Assembly: GCF_016342785.1 (NCBI RefSeq)
Contig: NZ_JAEINH010000003.1
Location: forward strand, 62,001-126,000
DNA: 64,000 bases
DNA from: Sanguibacter suaedae
Lineage (GTDB): Bacteria > Actinomycetota > Actinomycetes > Actinomycetales > Cellulomonadaceae
Reading direction: 5' to 3'
Shown: positions 36,716 to 45,552 of the stretch, piece after piece
Layout: every line of letters begins with the position of its first letter
How positions within the stretch are numbered: position 1 is the stretch's first letter
Position numbers and translations under genes: made by a program
Notes under the pieces: generated by a model
Database searches by the model: none
What the model was told of the DNA's origin: nothing
What the model saw: only the letters and a program-made list of their open reading frames with translations

Positions 36716-38979
36716 GAGGACACGGTATCCGCCGTCCGCGCACCGGTCCCGGCCCCGCCGTCCGCCTCGTCGGCACCGTCGGTGCGTGCGAGGCGCGACG
36801 GCCACCACACGACGGGGCCGAGGTCGTGGACGAGGGCCGGCACGAGGAGACTGCGCACGACGATGGTGTCGAGGAGGACACCGAAGGCGACGATGAACGC
36901 GAGCTGCGCGAGGAAGAGGAGCGGGATGATGCCGAGCGCCGCGAACGTCGCCGCGAGGACGATGCCTGCGGACGTGATGACGGACCCGGTGACGGCGAGG
37001 CCCCGGACCACGCCCTCGCGCGTGCCGTGGACGAGCGACTCCTCGCGCACCCGGGTCATGAGGAAGATCGTGTAGTCGACGCCGAGGGCGACGAGGAAGC
37101 AGAAGGCGTAGAGGGGGACGGTCGGGTCGGCCCCGGGGAACCCGAAGACGTGCTCGAAGAGGATCGCGGAGACACCGAGGGCCGCCCCGAAGGACAAGAT
37201 GTTCGCGGCCATGAGGAGCACCGCGGACAGGACCGACCTCAGCAGGAGCATGAGGATGAGCAGGACGACCACGAGGACGACGGGGACGATGACCTGGAGG
37301 TCGCGCGTGCCGGCGTCCTGGGTGTCGAGCCGTTGGGCGGCGGCGCCCCCGACGATCGCGTCGTCGGACGCTGCACGGACCGCTGCCCGCAGCTCCTCGA
37401 CCGTGCGCACCGCCTCCTGGGAGTCGGAGGGTGCAGAGGTGAGGGCGTCGATGCGGACGGTGCCGTCGACCACGAGAGGTGGCTCACCGGCCGACGCGCC
37501 GGGCGGGCCGCCCTGGGCGGAGGCGGCGGTGACCGCGGAGGCGTCGTCGATGCCGGGCACCTCCTGGGCTGCGGAGAGGACGGCGTCGAGGTCTGCCTCA
37601 GGGGCGAGGACGATCGCGGGCTGCACCCCGAGCCCGTCGAAGTGCTCGGTGAGGACCTGCTCGCCGTCGACGGAGTCCACCTGCGTGAGGAAGACGTCAC
37701 CTTCGCCGGTGCCGTCCGCGTCGAGGGTGGGGACGAATGCGGCAGCGGCCACGAGGACGAGAGCTGTGACCATCCACACGGGTCGATCGTGCCGGGTGAC
37801 GAACCGGGCGACACGCGTCCAGAGGCCGCCGGCCGCGGAGACCTCGTCGACGCGGTCGTCGACCTGCTCGTGGAAGGCGGGGACTCGCGGCCAGAACACG
37901 GCGCGCGACCGCCGCCCGGCGACGAGGAGGAGCGCTGGGAGGAAGGTCATGGCACTGAGGAAGGCCGCGATGATGCCGACGGCTGCGACGGGTCCCAGGC
38001 TCCGGTTGGACGCGAGGTCGGAGAGGAGGAGGCACAGCAGGCCGGCGATGACGGTGCCGGCGCTCGCGAGGATCGGTTCGACGGAGGCCCGCAGGGCGGT
38101 GCGCAGCGCGTCGAACGGGTCGCGGACCCGTCCGAGCTCCTCGCGGTATCGCGCCACGACCAGCAGAGAGTAGTCGACGGAGGCCCCGACCACGAGGATC
38201 GACAGGATCCCCTGCGCCTGGCCGTTGAGGACGAGCACGCCGGCGTCGGCGAGGTGGTAGACGACGAGCCCGGCGAGGGACAGCGCGAGCACCGCGGTGA
38301 CGATGACGATGAAGGGCAGCACCGGCGACCGGTAGACGAACGCGAGGATGAGCAGGACCGCGACGAGCGCGACGAGGAGGAGCACCGTGTCGATGCCTCC
38401 GAACGCGACCACGAGGTCGGCGACGAAGCCCGCGGGCCCTGTGACGAGTGCGACGAGCCCGCTGTCACCGAGGCTGTCGTCGGCCGCGCCACGGACGGCG
38501 TCGACGACGGCCGGGGTGAGGCCCTCGCCGTCGGCGAGGGTGTTGCCCGCCGAACCTGCGTCGAGCGGCACGGTGAGCAGGGCTGCCAGCCCGTCCTCGG
38601 AGGGGACGACGACGACCGGCCCGACGAGGACGTCGGCGAGGGTCTGCGGGTCTCCGGTCCCCGCACCGGGGACCGGCTGTGCCGGGAGGGCCTGGGCGAG
38701 GTCGTCCGCCGCACCCAGCTGCTCCGGGGTCAGGGGCGAGCCGTCGTCGCTCTCGAGGACCACGAGCGCGGGGAGCGCCTCGGTATCGACGAACTCCGAG
38801 GCGAGACCGTCGACGCGGGTCGACTCCGCGCTCGTGGGCAGGGAGGCACCGGCGTCGTTGGTCTGGACGGAGCTCAGCTTCCCCTGGGCCTGTCCCCCGA
38901 TCCCGCCGATGCCGAGCCAGACCACGATGGCTGCGACAATGACCAGACCCCGAAGGACACCCGACTTTTTACTAAGCAT
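36712..38979 (-). CDS. MMPL/RND-family membrane transporter
   Basis: A 755-residue transporter built of two repeats. Each has one membrane helix, a large extracytoplasmic domain, then a bundle of five helices (first bundle ~200-360, second ~560-735). MMPL-like motifs include VDYSLLVVARYREELG in the first half and GVDYTIFLMTRVREES in the second, both with the conserved Asp-Tyr pair used in proton coupling. Members export lipids or drugs. It diverges from a MarR regulator, with a palindrome in the 53-nt gap, so repression by that MarR is likely. ATG 38979. Confidence 0.9.
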   Translation of the reverse strand: MLSKKSGVLRGLVIVAAIVVWLGIGGIGGQAQGKLSSVQTNDAGASLPTSAESTRVDGLASEFVDTEALPALVVLESDDGSPLTPEQLGAADDLAQALPAQPVPGAGTGDPQTLADVLVGPVVVVPSEDGLAALLTVPLDAGSAGNTLADGEGLTPAVVDAVRGAADDSLGDSGLVALVTGPAGFVADLVVAFGGIDTVLLLVALVAVLLILAFVYRSPVLPFIVIVTAVLALSLAGLVVYHLADAGVLVLNGQAQGILSILVVGASVDYSLLVVARYREELGRVRDPFDALRTALRASVEPILASAGTVIAGLLCLLLSDLASNRSLGPVAAVGIIAAFLSAMTFLPALLLVAGRRSRAVFWPRVPAFHEQVDDRVDEVSAAGGLWTRVARFVTRHDRPVWMVTALVLVAAAAFVPTLDADGTGEGDVFLTQVDSVDGEQVLTEHFDGLGVQPAIVLAPEADLDAVLSAAQEVPGIDDASAVTAASAQGGPPGASAGEPPLVVDGTVRIDALTSAPSDSQEAVRTVEELRAAVRAASDDAIVGGAAAQRLDTQDAGTRDLQVIVPVVLVVVLLILMLLLRSVLSAVLLMAANILSFGAALGVSAILFEHVFGFPGADPTVPLYAFCFLVALGVDYTIFLMTRVREESLVHGTREGVVRGLAVTGSVITSAGIVLAATFAALGIIPLLFLAQLAFIVAFGVLLDTIVVRSLLVPALVHDLGPVVWWPSRLARTDGADEADGGAGTGARTADTVSS

Positions 38980-38989
38980 GCTGAGTACT

Positions 38990-39009
38990 ATCGGTGCTCG
39001 GGCACCGAT
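38990..39009. promoter_or_regulatory. Palindromic operator for the divergent MarR regulator
   Basis: ATCGGTGC at 38990-38997 and GCACCGAT at 39002-39009 form a perfect 8-bp inverted repeat with a 4-nt spacer, centred in the gap between the MMPL gene (38979) and marR (39033). Size and place fit a MarR dimer site controlling both genes. A second smaller palindrome, AGCATGCT, overlaps the MMPL start. Confidence 0.6.
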
Positions 39010-39032
39010 CCGCAACCGCACCTGGAGGTGAC

Positions 39033-39470
39033 GTGGCCGAGGACCCGTCGACCTGGCCCACCGGCCGGCTGCTCTCCCACGTCGCACGCCGCCTGGAGAG
39101 GGAGTGGAACGCGCACCTCGAGCAGTGGCACCTCAACCACGCGAGCCTGCCGGTCCTCCTGGCCCTGCTGCGCAGCGACCATTCCCAGCGCGAGCTCGCA
39201 GCGGCGTCGGACGTCACCGAGCAGACCATGAGCCGCACCGTCGCCCGGCTGGAGCGGACCGGGTACGTCACGCGCGTCACCTCCCCCTCCGACGCACGAC
39301 GTCACGTCGTGCGTCTCACCGATGCCGGCCGCACGACGGTCACCCACGCCGCCCAGGTGGGCCCGGGCGAGGACATCGTCGCGCGCGGCCTGCGCCCCGA
39401 CCAGGTCACCGCGCTGCGGGAGATCCTCGTCACCATGGTGGCCTCGGGCGACACGGACGACGAGGACTAG
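39033..39470 (+). CDS. MarR-family transcriptional regulator
   Basis: A 145-residue winged helix-turn-helix protein. The recognition region is QRELAAASDVTEQTMSRTV (~52-70), followed by the wing with DARRHVVRLTDAGR, a MarR hallmark. GTG 39033 has GGAGGTGAC upstream. It is divergent from the MMPL exporter and probably represses it and itself through the palindrome between them. The TAGCCT box of lipB overlaps its 3' end. The ligand is unknown. Confidence 0.92.
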   Translation: MAEDPSTWPTGRLLSHVARRLEREWNAHLEQWHLNHASLPVLLALLRSDHSQRELAAASDVTEQTMSRTVARLERTGYVTRVTSPSDARRHVVRLTDAGRTTVTHAAQVGPGEDIVARGLRPDQVTALREILVTMVASGDTDDED

Positions 39471-39479
39471 CCTGGTCCC

Positions 39480-40208
39480 ATGGAGTTCCTCGACATCGAC
39501 CTCGGATCCGCACTCGCCGACTACGAGGAGACCTGGGCCCTCCAGCGGCGCGTCCACGACGAGGTCGTCGCCGGGACCCGGCCCTCGACGACCATCCTCG
39601 TCGAGCACGCGTCGGTCTACACCGCAGGACGCCGGACGCGCGCCGCCGAGCGGCCCGCGGACGGGATCCCCGTCGTCGACGTCGACCGCGGCGGCAAGAT
39701 CACCTGGCACGGGCCCGGACAGCTCGTCGCCTACCCCATCGTCGCCCTCCCCGACCCCGTCGACGTCGTCCGGTACGTGCGCACCCTCGAGGAAGCCGTC
39801 ATCGACCTCTGCGCCTCCCTGGGGCTCGAGACCGTCCGGGTCGAGGGGCGCAGCGGCGTGTGGTTCCCCGCGACGCCCGAGCGCCTCGAGCGCAAGGTCT
39901 GCGCCGTCGGGGTGCGCGTCGCCAAGGGCGTGACGATGCACGGGCTGGCGCTCAACTGCGACCCGGACCTCGACGCCTTCGCACGGATCGTGCCCTGCGG
40001 GATCACCGACGCCGACGTCACGTCGCTGACCGCCGAGCTCGGCCGACGGACCACCGTCGAGGACGTCGCCCCCCTCCTCCGTGACCACCTCGGGACGCAC
40101 CTGGACGGCCTGTCACGGAGATCACGTCCCGCCCCCGCGCAGGACGCCCGCACGACCACGGCGCTGGCGTACGCTGGGACGAATCAACCTCTGGGAGACA
40201 GCGCGTGA
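39480..40208 (+). CDS. lipB: Lipoyl(octanoyl) transferase
   Basis: A 242-residue transferase that moves octanoyl from acyl-carrier protein to lipoyl domains, such as those of the E2 protein at 31.2 kb. The family motif [19 protein letters not shown] is intact, as are the catalytic Lys in [11 protein letters not shown] and the Cys in LNCDPDL. ATG 39480 is 6 nt after TAGCCT at 39468-39473, predicting a leaderless start. The stop overlaps the lipA GTG by 4 nt. The last ~20 residues are extra relative to short homologues. Confidence 0.95.
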   Translation: MEFLDIDLGSALADYEETWALQRRVHDEVVAGTRPSTTILVEHASVYTAGRRTRAAERPADGIPVVDVDRGGKITWHGPGQLVAYPIVALPDPVDVVRYVRTLEEAVIDLCASLGLETVRVEGRSGVWFPATPERLERKVCAVGVRVAKGVTMHGLALNCDPDLDAFARIVPCGITDADVTSLTAELGRRTTVEDVAPLLRDHLGTHLDGLSRRSRPAPAQDARTTTALAYAGTNQPLGDSA

Positions 40209-41206
40209 CGATCGCACCTGAAGGACGGCGGATGCTCCGGGTCGAGGCCCGCAACAGCGCCACCCCCATCGAGAAGAAGCCCGAGTGGATCAAGACCCGG
40301 GCGACCATGGGGCCCGAGTACACCGAGCTCAAGGGGCTGGTGAAGAAGGAAGGGCTCCACACCGTCTGCGAAGAGGCAGGCTGCCCCAACATCTTCGAGT
40401 GCTGGGAGGATCGCGAGGCGACCTTCCTCATCGGCGGGGACCAGTGCACGCGTCGCTGCGACTTCTGCCAGATCGACACCGGCAAGCCCGCCGACTTCGA
40501 CGCCGACGAGCCGCGACGGGTCGCCGAGTCCGTCAAGGCCATGGGCCTGCGCTACTCGACCATCACCGGCGTGGCGCGGGACGACCTGCCCGACGGCGGC
40601 GCATGGCTGTACGCCGAGACCGTGCGCCAGATCCACACGATGAACCCGGGGACGGGCGTCGAGCTCCTCATCCCCGACTTCAACGCCATCCCCGAGCTCC
40701 TCGACGAGGTCAACTCCTCGCGCCCCGAGGTCCTCGCGCACAACCTCGAGACCGTCCCGCGGATCTTCAAGCAGATCCGTCCGGCGTTCCGCTACGAGCG
40801 GTCGCTGTCCGTCATCACCAGCGCCCGCGACGCAGGCCTGGTCACCAAGTCGAACATCATCCTCGGCATGGGCGAGACCATGGAGGAGGTCGTCGAGGCC
40901 CTCCAGGACCTCCACGACGCAGGGTGCGACCTCATCACCATCACCCAGTACCTGCGTCCCTCCGTGCGCCACCACCCCGTCGACCGGTGGGTCCGTCCGG
41001 AGGAGTTCGTGGAGCTCTCCGACGAGGCCGAGCGCATCGGGTTCCTCGGCGTCATGTCCGGCCCTCTCGTGCGCTCGTCGTACCGCGCCGGACGTCTGTG
41101 GGGCCAGGCGATGAAGCGCCGCGGCCAGGAGATCCCCGAGGCTCTAGCGCACCTCGCCGAGCCGACCACGTCCCGCCAGGAGGCGGCGAGCCTGATCCGT
41201 CGCTGA
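40205..41206 (+). CDS. lipA: Lipoyl synthase
   Basis: A 333-residue radical-SAM enzyme inserting two sulfur atoms into octanoyl-lysine. The radical-SAM cluster motif CTRRCDFC is present, as is the auxiliary cluster motif in [12 protein letters not shown], whose sulfide is the sulfur donor. Near the C-terminus the conserved RSSYRA supplies the Ser ligand. GTG 40205 overlaps lipB (GTGA). The auxiliary cluster is consumed in each turnover, so Fe-S carriers such as the ErpA-like protein are expected partners. Confidence 0.97.
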   Translation: MTIAPEGRRMLRVEARNSATPIEKKPEWIKTRATMGPEYTELKGLVKKEGLHTVCEEAGCPNIFECWEDREATFLIGGDQCTRRCDFCQIDTGKPADFDADEPRRVAESVKAMGLRYSTITGVARDDLPDGGAWLYAETVRQIHTMNPGTGVELLIPDFNAIPELLDEVNSSRPEVLAHNLETVPRIFKQIRPAFRYERSLSVITSARDAGLVTKSNIILGMGETMEEVVEALQDLHDAGCDLITITQYLRPSVRHHPVDRWVRPEEFVELSDEAERIGFLGVMSGPLVRSSYRAGRLWGQAMKRRGQEIPEALAHLAEPTTSRQEAASLIRR

Positions 41207-41234
41207 GCAACGGCGCGGCGCACGACGCGCTCCC

Positions 41235-41276
41235 GGACGCCCTCGGACCACCGCTCGCCGGTGTCCGAGGGCGTCC
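41235..41276 (+). terminator. Terminator of lipB-lipA
   Basis: Arms GGACGCCCTCGGAC at 41235-41248 and its complement at 41263-41276 (14 bp perfect) with a 14-nt loop, 28 nt after the lipA stop. Confidence 0.75.
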
Positions 41277-41301
41277 CCACCTGGCCGGTAGACTGACGAC
41301 C

Positions 41302-42033
41302 ATGGCTCGCAAGAAGACTGACGCTCCCACCGCGGGCGGCGCCCCGGCGACGAAGAAGCCCAAGAAGGTCCGCTGGTACCACCAGGTCGCGCAGGCGTAC
41401 CGCATGACGTACGCCCGGGACCGCAATCTCCCGTGGCTCATGCTCGCGGTCTTCGCCGCGATCCTCGCCGTCGCCGTCCTCATCGGTGCGTGGTGGGGCC
41501 AGATCGTCTACATGATCATCATCGGGCTCCCGTTCGCGCTCCTCGGTGCCATGTTCGTGCTCGCCCGACGCGCGGAGCGCGCCCAGTACACGGAGATCGA
41601 GGGCCAGGCCGGTGCCTCGCGGGCCGCACTGGGGACCATCCGCCGCGGGTGGTCCTTCGACGAGGAACCCGTCGCGGTCGACCCGAAGACCCAGGACCTC
41701 GTCTTCCGCGGCCTGGGACGCCCCGGCGTCCTGCTCGTGAGCGAAGGACCGCCGCACCGCGTGAAGAAGCTCATCGACGCCGAGCAGCGCAAGCTCTCCC
41801 GCATCCTCTCCGGCGTCCCGGTGGTCGTGGTCCAGTGCGGCAACGAGGAGGGCCAGGTGCCCCTCCCCAAGCTCGCGCGGCACGTCCAGAAGCTCAAGCC
41901 GAGGCTGACGAAGGCCGAGGTCGGCGAGGTCGGCAAGCGCCTGACCGCGCTCGGGCGGATCCGCATGCCCATCCCCAAGGGCATCGACCCGAACAGGGCG
42001 CGGCCCGACCGCAAGGGCATGCGGGGACGTTGA
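41302..42033 (+). CDS. DUF4191 membrane protein
   Basis: A 243-residue actinobacterial protein, consistently found next to lipA. The N-terminus is basic (KKTDA..KKPKKVRW); two membrane helices lie at ~47-66 and 72-91; the remainder is cytoplasmic, with RRGWSFDEEPVAVDPKT and a basic tail. No enzymatic motif. ATG 41302 follows TAGACT at 41289-41294 with a 7-nt gap and no Shine-Dalgarno, hence probably leaderless despite lying just behind the lipA terminator. Function unknown. Confidence 0.85.
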   Translation: MARKKTDAPTAGGAPATKKPKKVRWYHQVAQAYRMTYARDRNLPWLMLAVFAAILAVAVLIGAWWGQIVYMIIIGLPFALLGAMFVLARRAERAQYTEIEGQAGASRAALGTIRRGWSFDEEPVAVDPKTQDLVFRGLGRPGVLLVSEGPPHRVKKLIDAEQRKLSRILSGVPVVVVQCGNEEGQVPLPKLARHVQKLKPRLTKAEVGEVGKRLTALGRIRMPIPKGIDPNRARPDRKGMRGR

Positions 42034-42091
42034 TCGTCGCCCGCCGCACAGAGGGCTGACGCGCGGCGGCGGCACGTCGAACCGGTCGAAC

Positions 42092-42130
42092 GAGGAGGGC
42101 CCGGTCGCAGCACGCGACCGGGCCCTCCTC
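42092..42130. terminator. Bidirectional terminator
   Basis: A perfect 17-bp stem, GAGGAGGGCCCGGTCGC at 42092-42108 and its complement at 42114-42130, loop AGCAC, between the convergent DUF4191 and RDD genes. Confidence 0.85.
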
Positions 42131-42178
42131 CGTGTCCGCCCTGCGAGCGGGCCAGGGGCGTGACTCGGGGCGAGCGGT

Positions 42179-42628
42179 TCAGGACCGCACGATGATGGTC
42201 CGCGCCGCCCGGTCGTGCATCCCGCGTCCGTCCGCGTCCCAGATGGCCGCGGGGATGACGAGGCACAGCAGGACTGTCCGGATCGCCCCGCGCAGGAGGC
42301 CGACCACCGGGGCGCGCTCGTCCTCGGGGCGCACACGCAACCCGAACAGCCGGTGCCCGACGGTGTAACCGGTCGACGAGACGAGGACGAGGTTCTCCAC
42401 CGCGAACACGGCGAGGGTCGCCATCGGGGCGGAGTCGAAGAGCAGCAGGCTCACCGCCATGGACAGGAACCAGTCGACGACGAGCGCCCCCACGCGTCGC
42501 CCCACGGGGGCGAACGAGCCGGAACCTGTCGCGGGAAGGCGCAACCTGTCGTCGCGCGAGGACCGTCCGTCACCCGCTCCCTGCGGTGATCCGTCCAACC
42601 ACGAGCCCATGTCCTCACGAGATGCCAC
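42179..42628 (-). CDS. RDD-family membrane protein
   Basis: A 149-residue protein of the RDD family. After a hydrophilic N-terminus, helices lie at ~45-63, ~67-85 and ~110-130. GRRVGALVVDWFLS has the Arg and first Asp of the RDD signature, and YTVGHRLFGLRV is the conserved loop. RDD proteins may be transporters, but here no substrate is implied. GTG 42628 follows TACGCT with 6 nt between (minus strand), the same leaderless pattern. It diverges from glnA, like its relatives in other actinobacteria. Confidence 0.85.
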   Translation of the reverse strand: MASREDMGSWLDGSPQGAGDGRSSRDDRLRLPATGSGSFAPVGRRVGALVVDWFLSMAVSLLLFDSAPMATLAVFAVENLVLVSSTGYTVGHRLFGLRVRPEDERAPVVGLLRGAIRTVLLCLVIPAAIWDADGRGMHDRAARTIIVRS

Positions 42629-42704
42629 GGTGCAAGCGTACGACTCCCCGCATGCGGCTTCGCGGTAGTCTCGAGGCGATCCCCCGGGGCCACGTCATCC
42701 GGAC

Positions 42705-42740
42705 GTCACATGATCGACGCGTTCGTAACACGGTCGAAAC
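42705..42740 (+). promoter_or_regulatory. Candidate GlnR operator upstream of glnA
   Basis: GTAAC at 42725-42729, six bases, then GAAAC at 42736-42740 is an exact match to the actinobacterial GlnR half-site pattern GTNAC-n6-GAAAC. A weaker copy, GTCAC-n6-GACGC, lies just upstream at 42705-42720. The site is 83 nt before the glnA ATG. GlnR activates or represses nitrogen genes according to nitrogen supply. No glnR gene is in the window. Confidence 0.65.
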
Positions 42741-42822
42741 ATGAAGCACACGGAAGAGAAACTCGCCCGCTCTAGTTTCGAGGTGCCCGGGTAAGAGGGC
42801 GACACCGATCAAGGAGCAACGG

Positions 42823-44247
42823 ATGTTCAAGAACGCCGAGGAGGCCATTGCCTTCACCCAGAACGAGGGCGTCGAGTTCGTCGACGTCCGGTTCTGCGAC
42901 CTGCCGGGCGTCATGCAGCACTTCAACATTCCGATCTCGCAGTTCGCCGAGTCGGCCTTCACCGACGGCATGATGTTCGACGGGTCCTCGATCCGCGGCT
43001 TCCAGGCGATCCACGAGTCGGACATGAAGCTCATCCCCGACGTGACGACCGCCTACGTCGACCCCTTCCGCAAGCGCAAGACGCTCATCGTGAACTTCTC
43101 GATCGTCGACCCCTTCACCGACGAGGCGTACTCCCGCGACCCCCGCAACGTCGCCGCGAAGGCCGAGGCTTACCTCAAGAGCACCGGCATCGCGGACACC
43201 GCCTTCTTCGCCCCCGAGGCCGAGTTCTACGTCTTCGACTCGATCCGCTTCGCGACGAACCAGCACGAGAGCTACTACCACATCGACTCCGCCGAGGCCG
43301 CCTGGAACACGGGCCGCGAGGAGGAGGGTGGCAACAAGGGCTACAAGACGCGCTACAAGGGTGGGTACTTCCCCGTGTCGCCGTCCGACCAGTTCGCAGA
43401 CCTCCGTGACGAGATGTGCGCCGTCCTCGGCGAGGTGGGCCTCGACGTCGAGCGCGCGCACCACGAGGTGGGCACCGCCGGCCAGCAGGAGATCAACTAC
43501 CGCTTCAACACCCTGCAGCACTCCGCCGACGACCTGATGAAGTTCAAGTACATCATCAAGAACGTCGCGTGGGAGGCCGACAAGACGGTCACCTTCATGC
43601 CGAAGCCGATCTTCGGCGACAACGGCTCGGGCATGCACTCGCACCAGTCCCTGTGGAAGGACGGCAAGCCGCTCTTCTTCGACGAGAAGGGCTACGGCGG
43701 CCTGTCCGACATGGCTCGCTGGTACATCGGTGGTCTCCTCAAGCACGCACCGGCCCTGCTGGCCTTCACCAACCCGTCGGTGAACTCCTACCACCGCCTG
43801 GTGCCCGGGTACGAGGCCCCCGTGAACCTCGTCTACTCGGCCCGCAACCGGTCCGCCTGCATCCGCATCCCGGTGACGGGCAGCTCGCCGAAGGCCAAGC
43901 GCATCGAGTTCCGCGTGCCCGACCCGTCGGCGAACCCGTACCTGGCCTTCTCCGCCCAGCTCCTGGCCGGCATCGACGGCATCAAGAACCGCATCGAGCC
44001 GCCGGAGCCCGTCGACAAGGACCTCTACGAGCTTCCTCCGGAGGAGCACGCGGCCATCCAGCAGGTCCCCGCGTCGCTCGGCGAGGCGCTCGACGCGCTC
44101 GAGGCCGACCACGACTTCCTGACCGTCGGGGACGTGTTCACCCCCGACCTCATCCAGACGTGGATCGACTACAAGCGCACCCACGAGATCGACCCGATCC
44201 GTCTGCGCCCGCACCCGCACGAGTTCGACCTCTACTACGACATCTGA
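42823..44247 (+). CDS. glnA: Glutamine synthetase, type I (adenylylated form)
   Basis: A 474-residue dodecameric GSI-beta enzyme that makes glutamine from glutamate, ammonia and ATP. Visible are DGSSIRGF in the beta-grasp domain, [11 protein letters not shown] and [16 protein letters not shown] (metal site), [18 protein letters not shown] (ATP site) and NRSACIRIP. The adenylylation loop DLYELPPEE contains the Tyr that GlnE modifies. AAGGAG precedes ATG 42823. A GlnR-type site lies upstream and a hairpin terminator downstream. glnE and a second glutamine synthetase are close by. Confidence 0.97.
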   Translation: MFKNAEEAIAFTQNEGVEFVDVRFCDLPGVMQHFNIPISQFAESAFTDGMMFDGSSIRGFQAIHESDMKLIPDVTTAYVDPFRKRKTLIVNFSIVDPFTDEAYSRDPRNVAAKAEAYLKSTGIADTAFFAPEAEFYVFDSIRFATNQHESYYHIDSAEAAWNTGREEEGGNKGYKTRYKGGYFPVSPSDQFADLRDEMCAVLGEVGLDVERAHHEVGTAGQQEINYRFNTLQHSADDLMKFKYIIKNVAWEADKTVTFMPKPIFGDNGSGMHSHQSLWKDGKPLFFDEKGYGGLSDMARWYIGGLLKHAPALLAFTNPSVNSYHRLVPGYEAPVNLVYSARNRSACIRIPVTGSSPKAKRIEFRVPDPSANPYLAFSAQLLAGIDGIKNRIEPPEPVDKDLYELPPEEHAAIQQVPASLGEALDALEADHDFLTVGDVFTPDLIQTWIDYKRTHEIDPIRLRPHPHEFDLYYDI

Positions 44248-44270
44248 GCCGACCGGAGCTCGGCACCACG

Positions 44271-44315
44271 GGCCCCCTGGCCCGGCACCCTCCACGGGCG
44301 TCGGGCCAGGGGGCC
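44271..44315 (+). terminator. Terminator of glnA
   Basis: GGCCCCCTGGCCCG at 44271-44284 pairs with 44302-44315 over 14 bp, loop 17 nt, 23 nt after the glnA stop. Confidence 0.75.
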
Positions 44316-44409
44316 GCGTCGTGCAGCACGACGATCAGCCGCGTGTTCCAAGCCCCCGCCAAGGCCCGCCACGGTACGATTCAGCGCCCCTCACGGAAGG
44401 ACGCCACCA

Positions 44410-45552
44410 GTGGCCCTGAACGACACCCGTCCCGTCGGCGCGGATCGACCGCCCCGATGGTTCGGACGCGCCCTCGTCATGACCGTCCTCGCCGTCTTCG
44501 TCGCGATCTTCGTCTGGCGTGCCCTCGGCTCGCTGTCCGGCCTCGTCGTCAACCTCGTCATCGCGCTCTTCTTCGCGCTCGCCATGGAGCCGATGATCCT
44601 GTGGCTCGTCCGGCACGGTTGGAAGCGCGGGGCAGCGACCGGGGTCGTCATGTTCGGGATCCTCGCGGCGACCGCGGCCGTGCTCGCCCTCTTCGGCGGG
44701 ATGTTCGTCGAGCAGGCGGGGCAGCTCGCGAAGACCCTGCCCGACACCTACGCGTCCGTGTCCGTCTGGTTGGAGGACCGCCTGGCGGTGGAAGTCCCGC
44801 CCATGGCACAGCTCCAGACCCAGCTCGTCGACGACTGGGGCGACGAGGTGGCCACCCGGGCCCTCGCGATCGGGTCGTCCGTCATCGGCGGCATCTTCGC
44901 GTTCAGCGTCATCCTCCTCGTGGCCTACTACCTCGCCGCAGCCGGTCCCCGGTTCCGGGCGTCGATCTGCGCCTGGTTGAGCCCCAAGAACCAGACCGAG
45001 GTCCTGCGCCTGTGGGAGGTCACCCAGCTGAAGATCTCCGACTACATCAACTCGCGGATCGTCCTCGCCGTGGTCGCGAGCGTCTTCACCGGTGTCTTCC
45101 TCACGATCATCGACATCCCCTACGCGCTCCCCCTGGCCCTCTTCACCGGAGTGGTCTCGCAGTTCGTCCCCACCATCGGGACGTACATCGGCGGGGCCCT
45201 GCCGATCATCTTCGCGGTGACGACCGACGGCCCCCAGAAGGCCGTCATGGTGCTCGTCTTCATCGTCCTCTACCAGCAGGTCGAGAACTTCTGGTTCGCC
45301 CCGAAGGTGTCCGCCCGGGCGCTGCAGATGAACCCGGCCGTCGCGTTCGTGTCGGTCCTGGCCTTCGGTGCCGTCTTCGGGGCGCTCGGGGCGTTCCTCG
45401 CCCTGCCGGTCGCCGCGACCATCCAGGCCGTCGCCTCGACCTACCTGCAGCGGCACGAGCTGGTGGACTCCCACATGTTCCGGGACCCCGAGCAACGGCC
45501 CGCAGAGAGCGAGCAGGCCGGGACCGAGGAACCTCAGACCTCCTCGCCGTAG
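44410..45552 (+). CDS. AI-2E-family transporter (PerM/TqsA-like)
   Basis: A 380-residue membrane protein with about eight helices in the AI-2E transporter arrangement: two N-terminal pairs, an extracytoplasmic stretch (~105-150), then a four-helix C-terminal block containing PTIGTYIGGALPIIFAV. Family members export small signals or act as Na+/H+ antiporters; no cargo can be named. GTG 44410 has GGAAGGA upstream and a TACGAT box at about 44374-44379, so this gene has a leader. Its end overlaps the convergent glnE end by 19 nt. Confidence 0.88.
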   Translation: MALNDTRPVGADRPPRWFGRALVMTVLAVFVAIFVWRALGSLSGLVVNLVIALFFALAMEPMILWLVRHGWKRGAATGVVMFGILAATAAVLALFGGMFVEQAGQLAKTLPDTYASVSVWLEDRLAVEVPPMAQLQTQLVDDWGDEVATRALAIGSSVIGGIFAFSVILLVAYYLAAAGPRFRASICAWLSPKNQTEVLRLWEVTQLKISDYINSRIVLAVVASVFTGVFLTIIDIPYALPLALFTGVVSQFVPTIGTYIGGALPIIFAVTTDGPQKAVMVLVFIVLYQQVENFWFAPKVSARALQMNPAVAFVSVLAFGAVFGALGAFLALPVAATIQAVASTYLQRHELVDSHMFRDPEQRPAESEQAGTEEPQTSSP

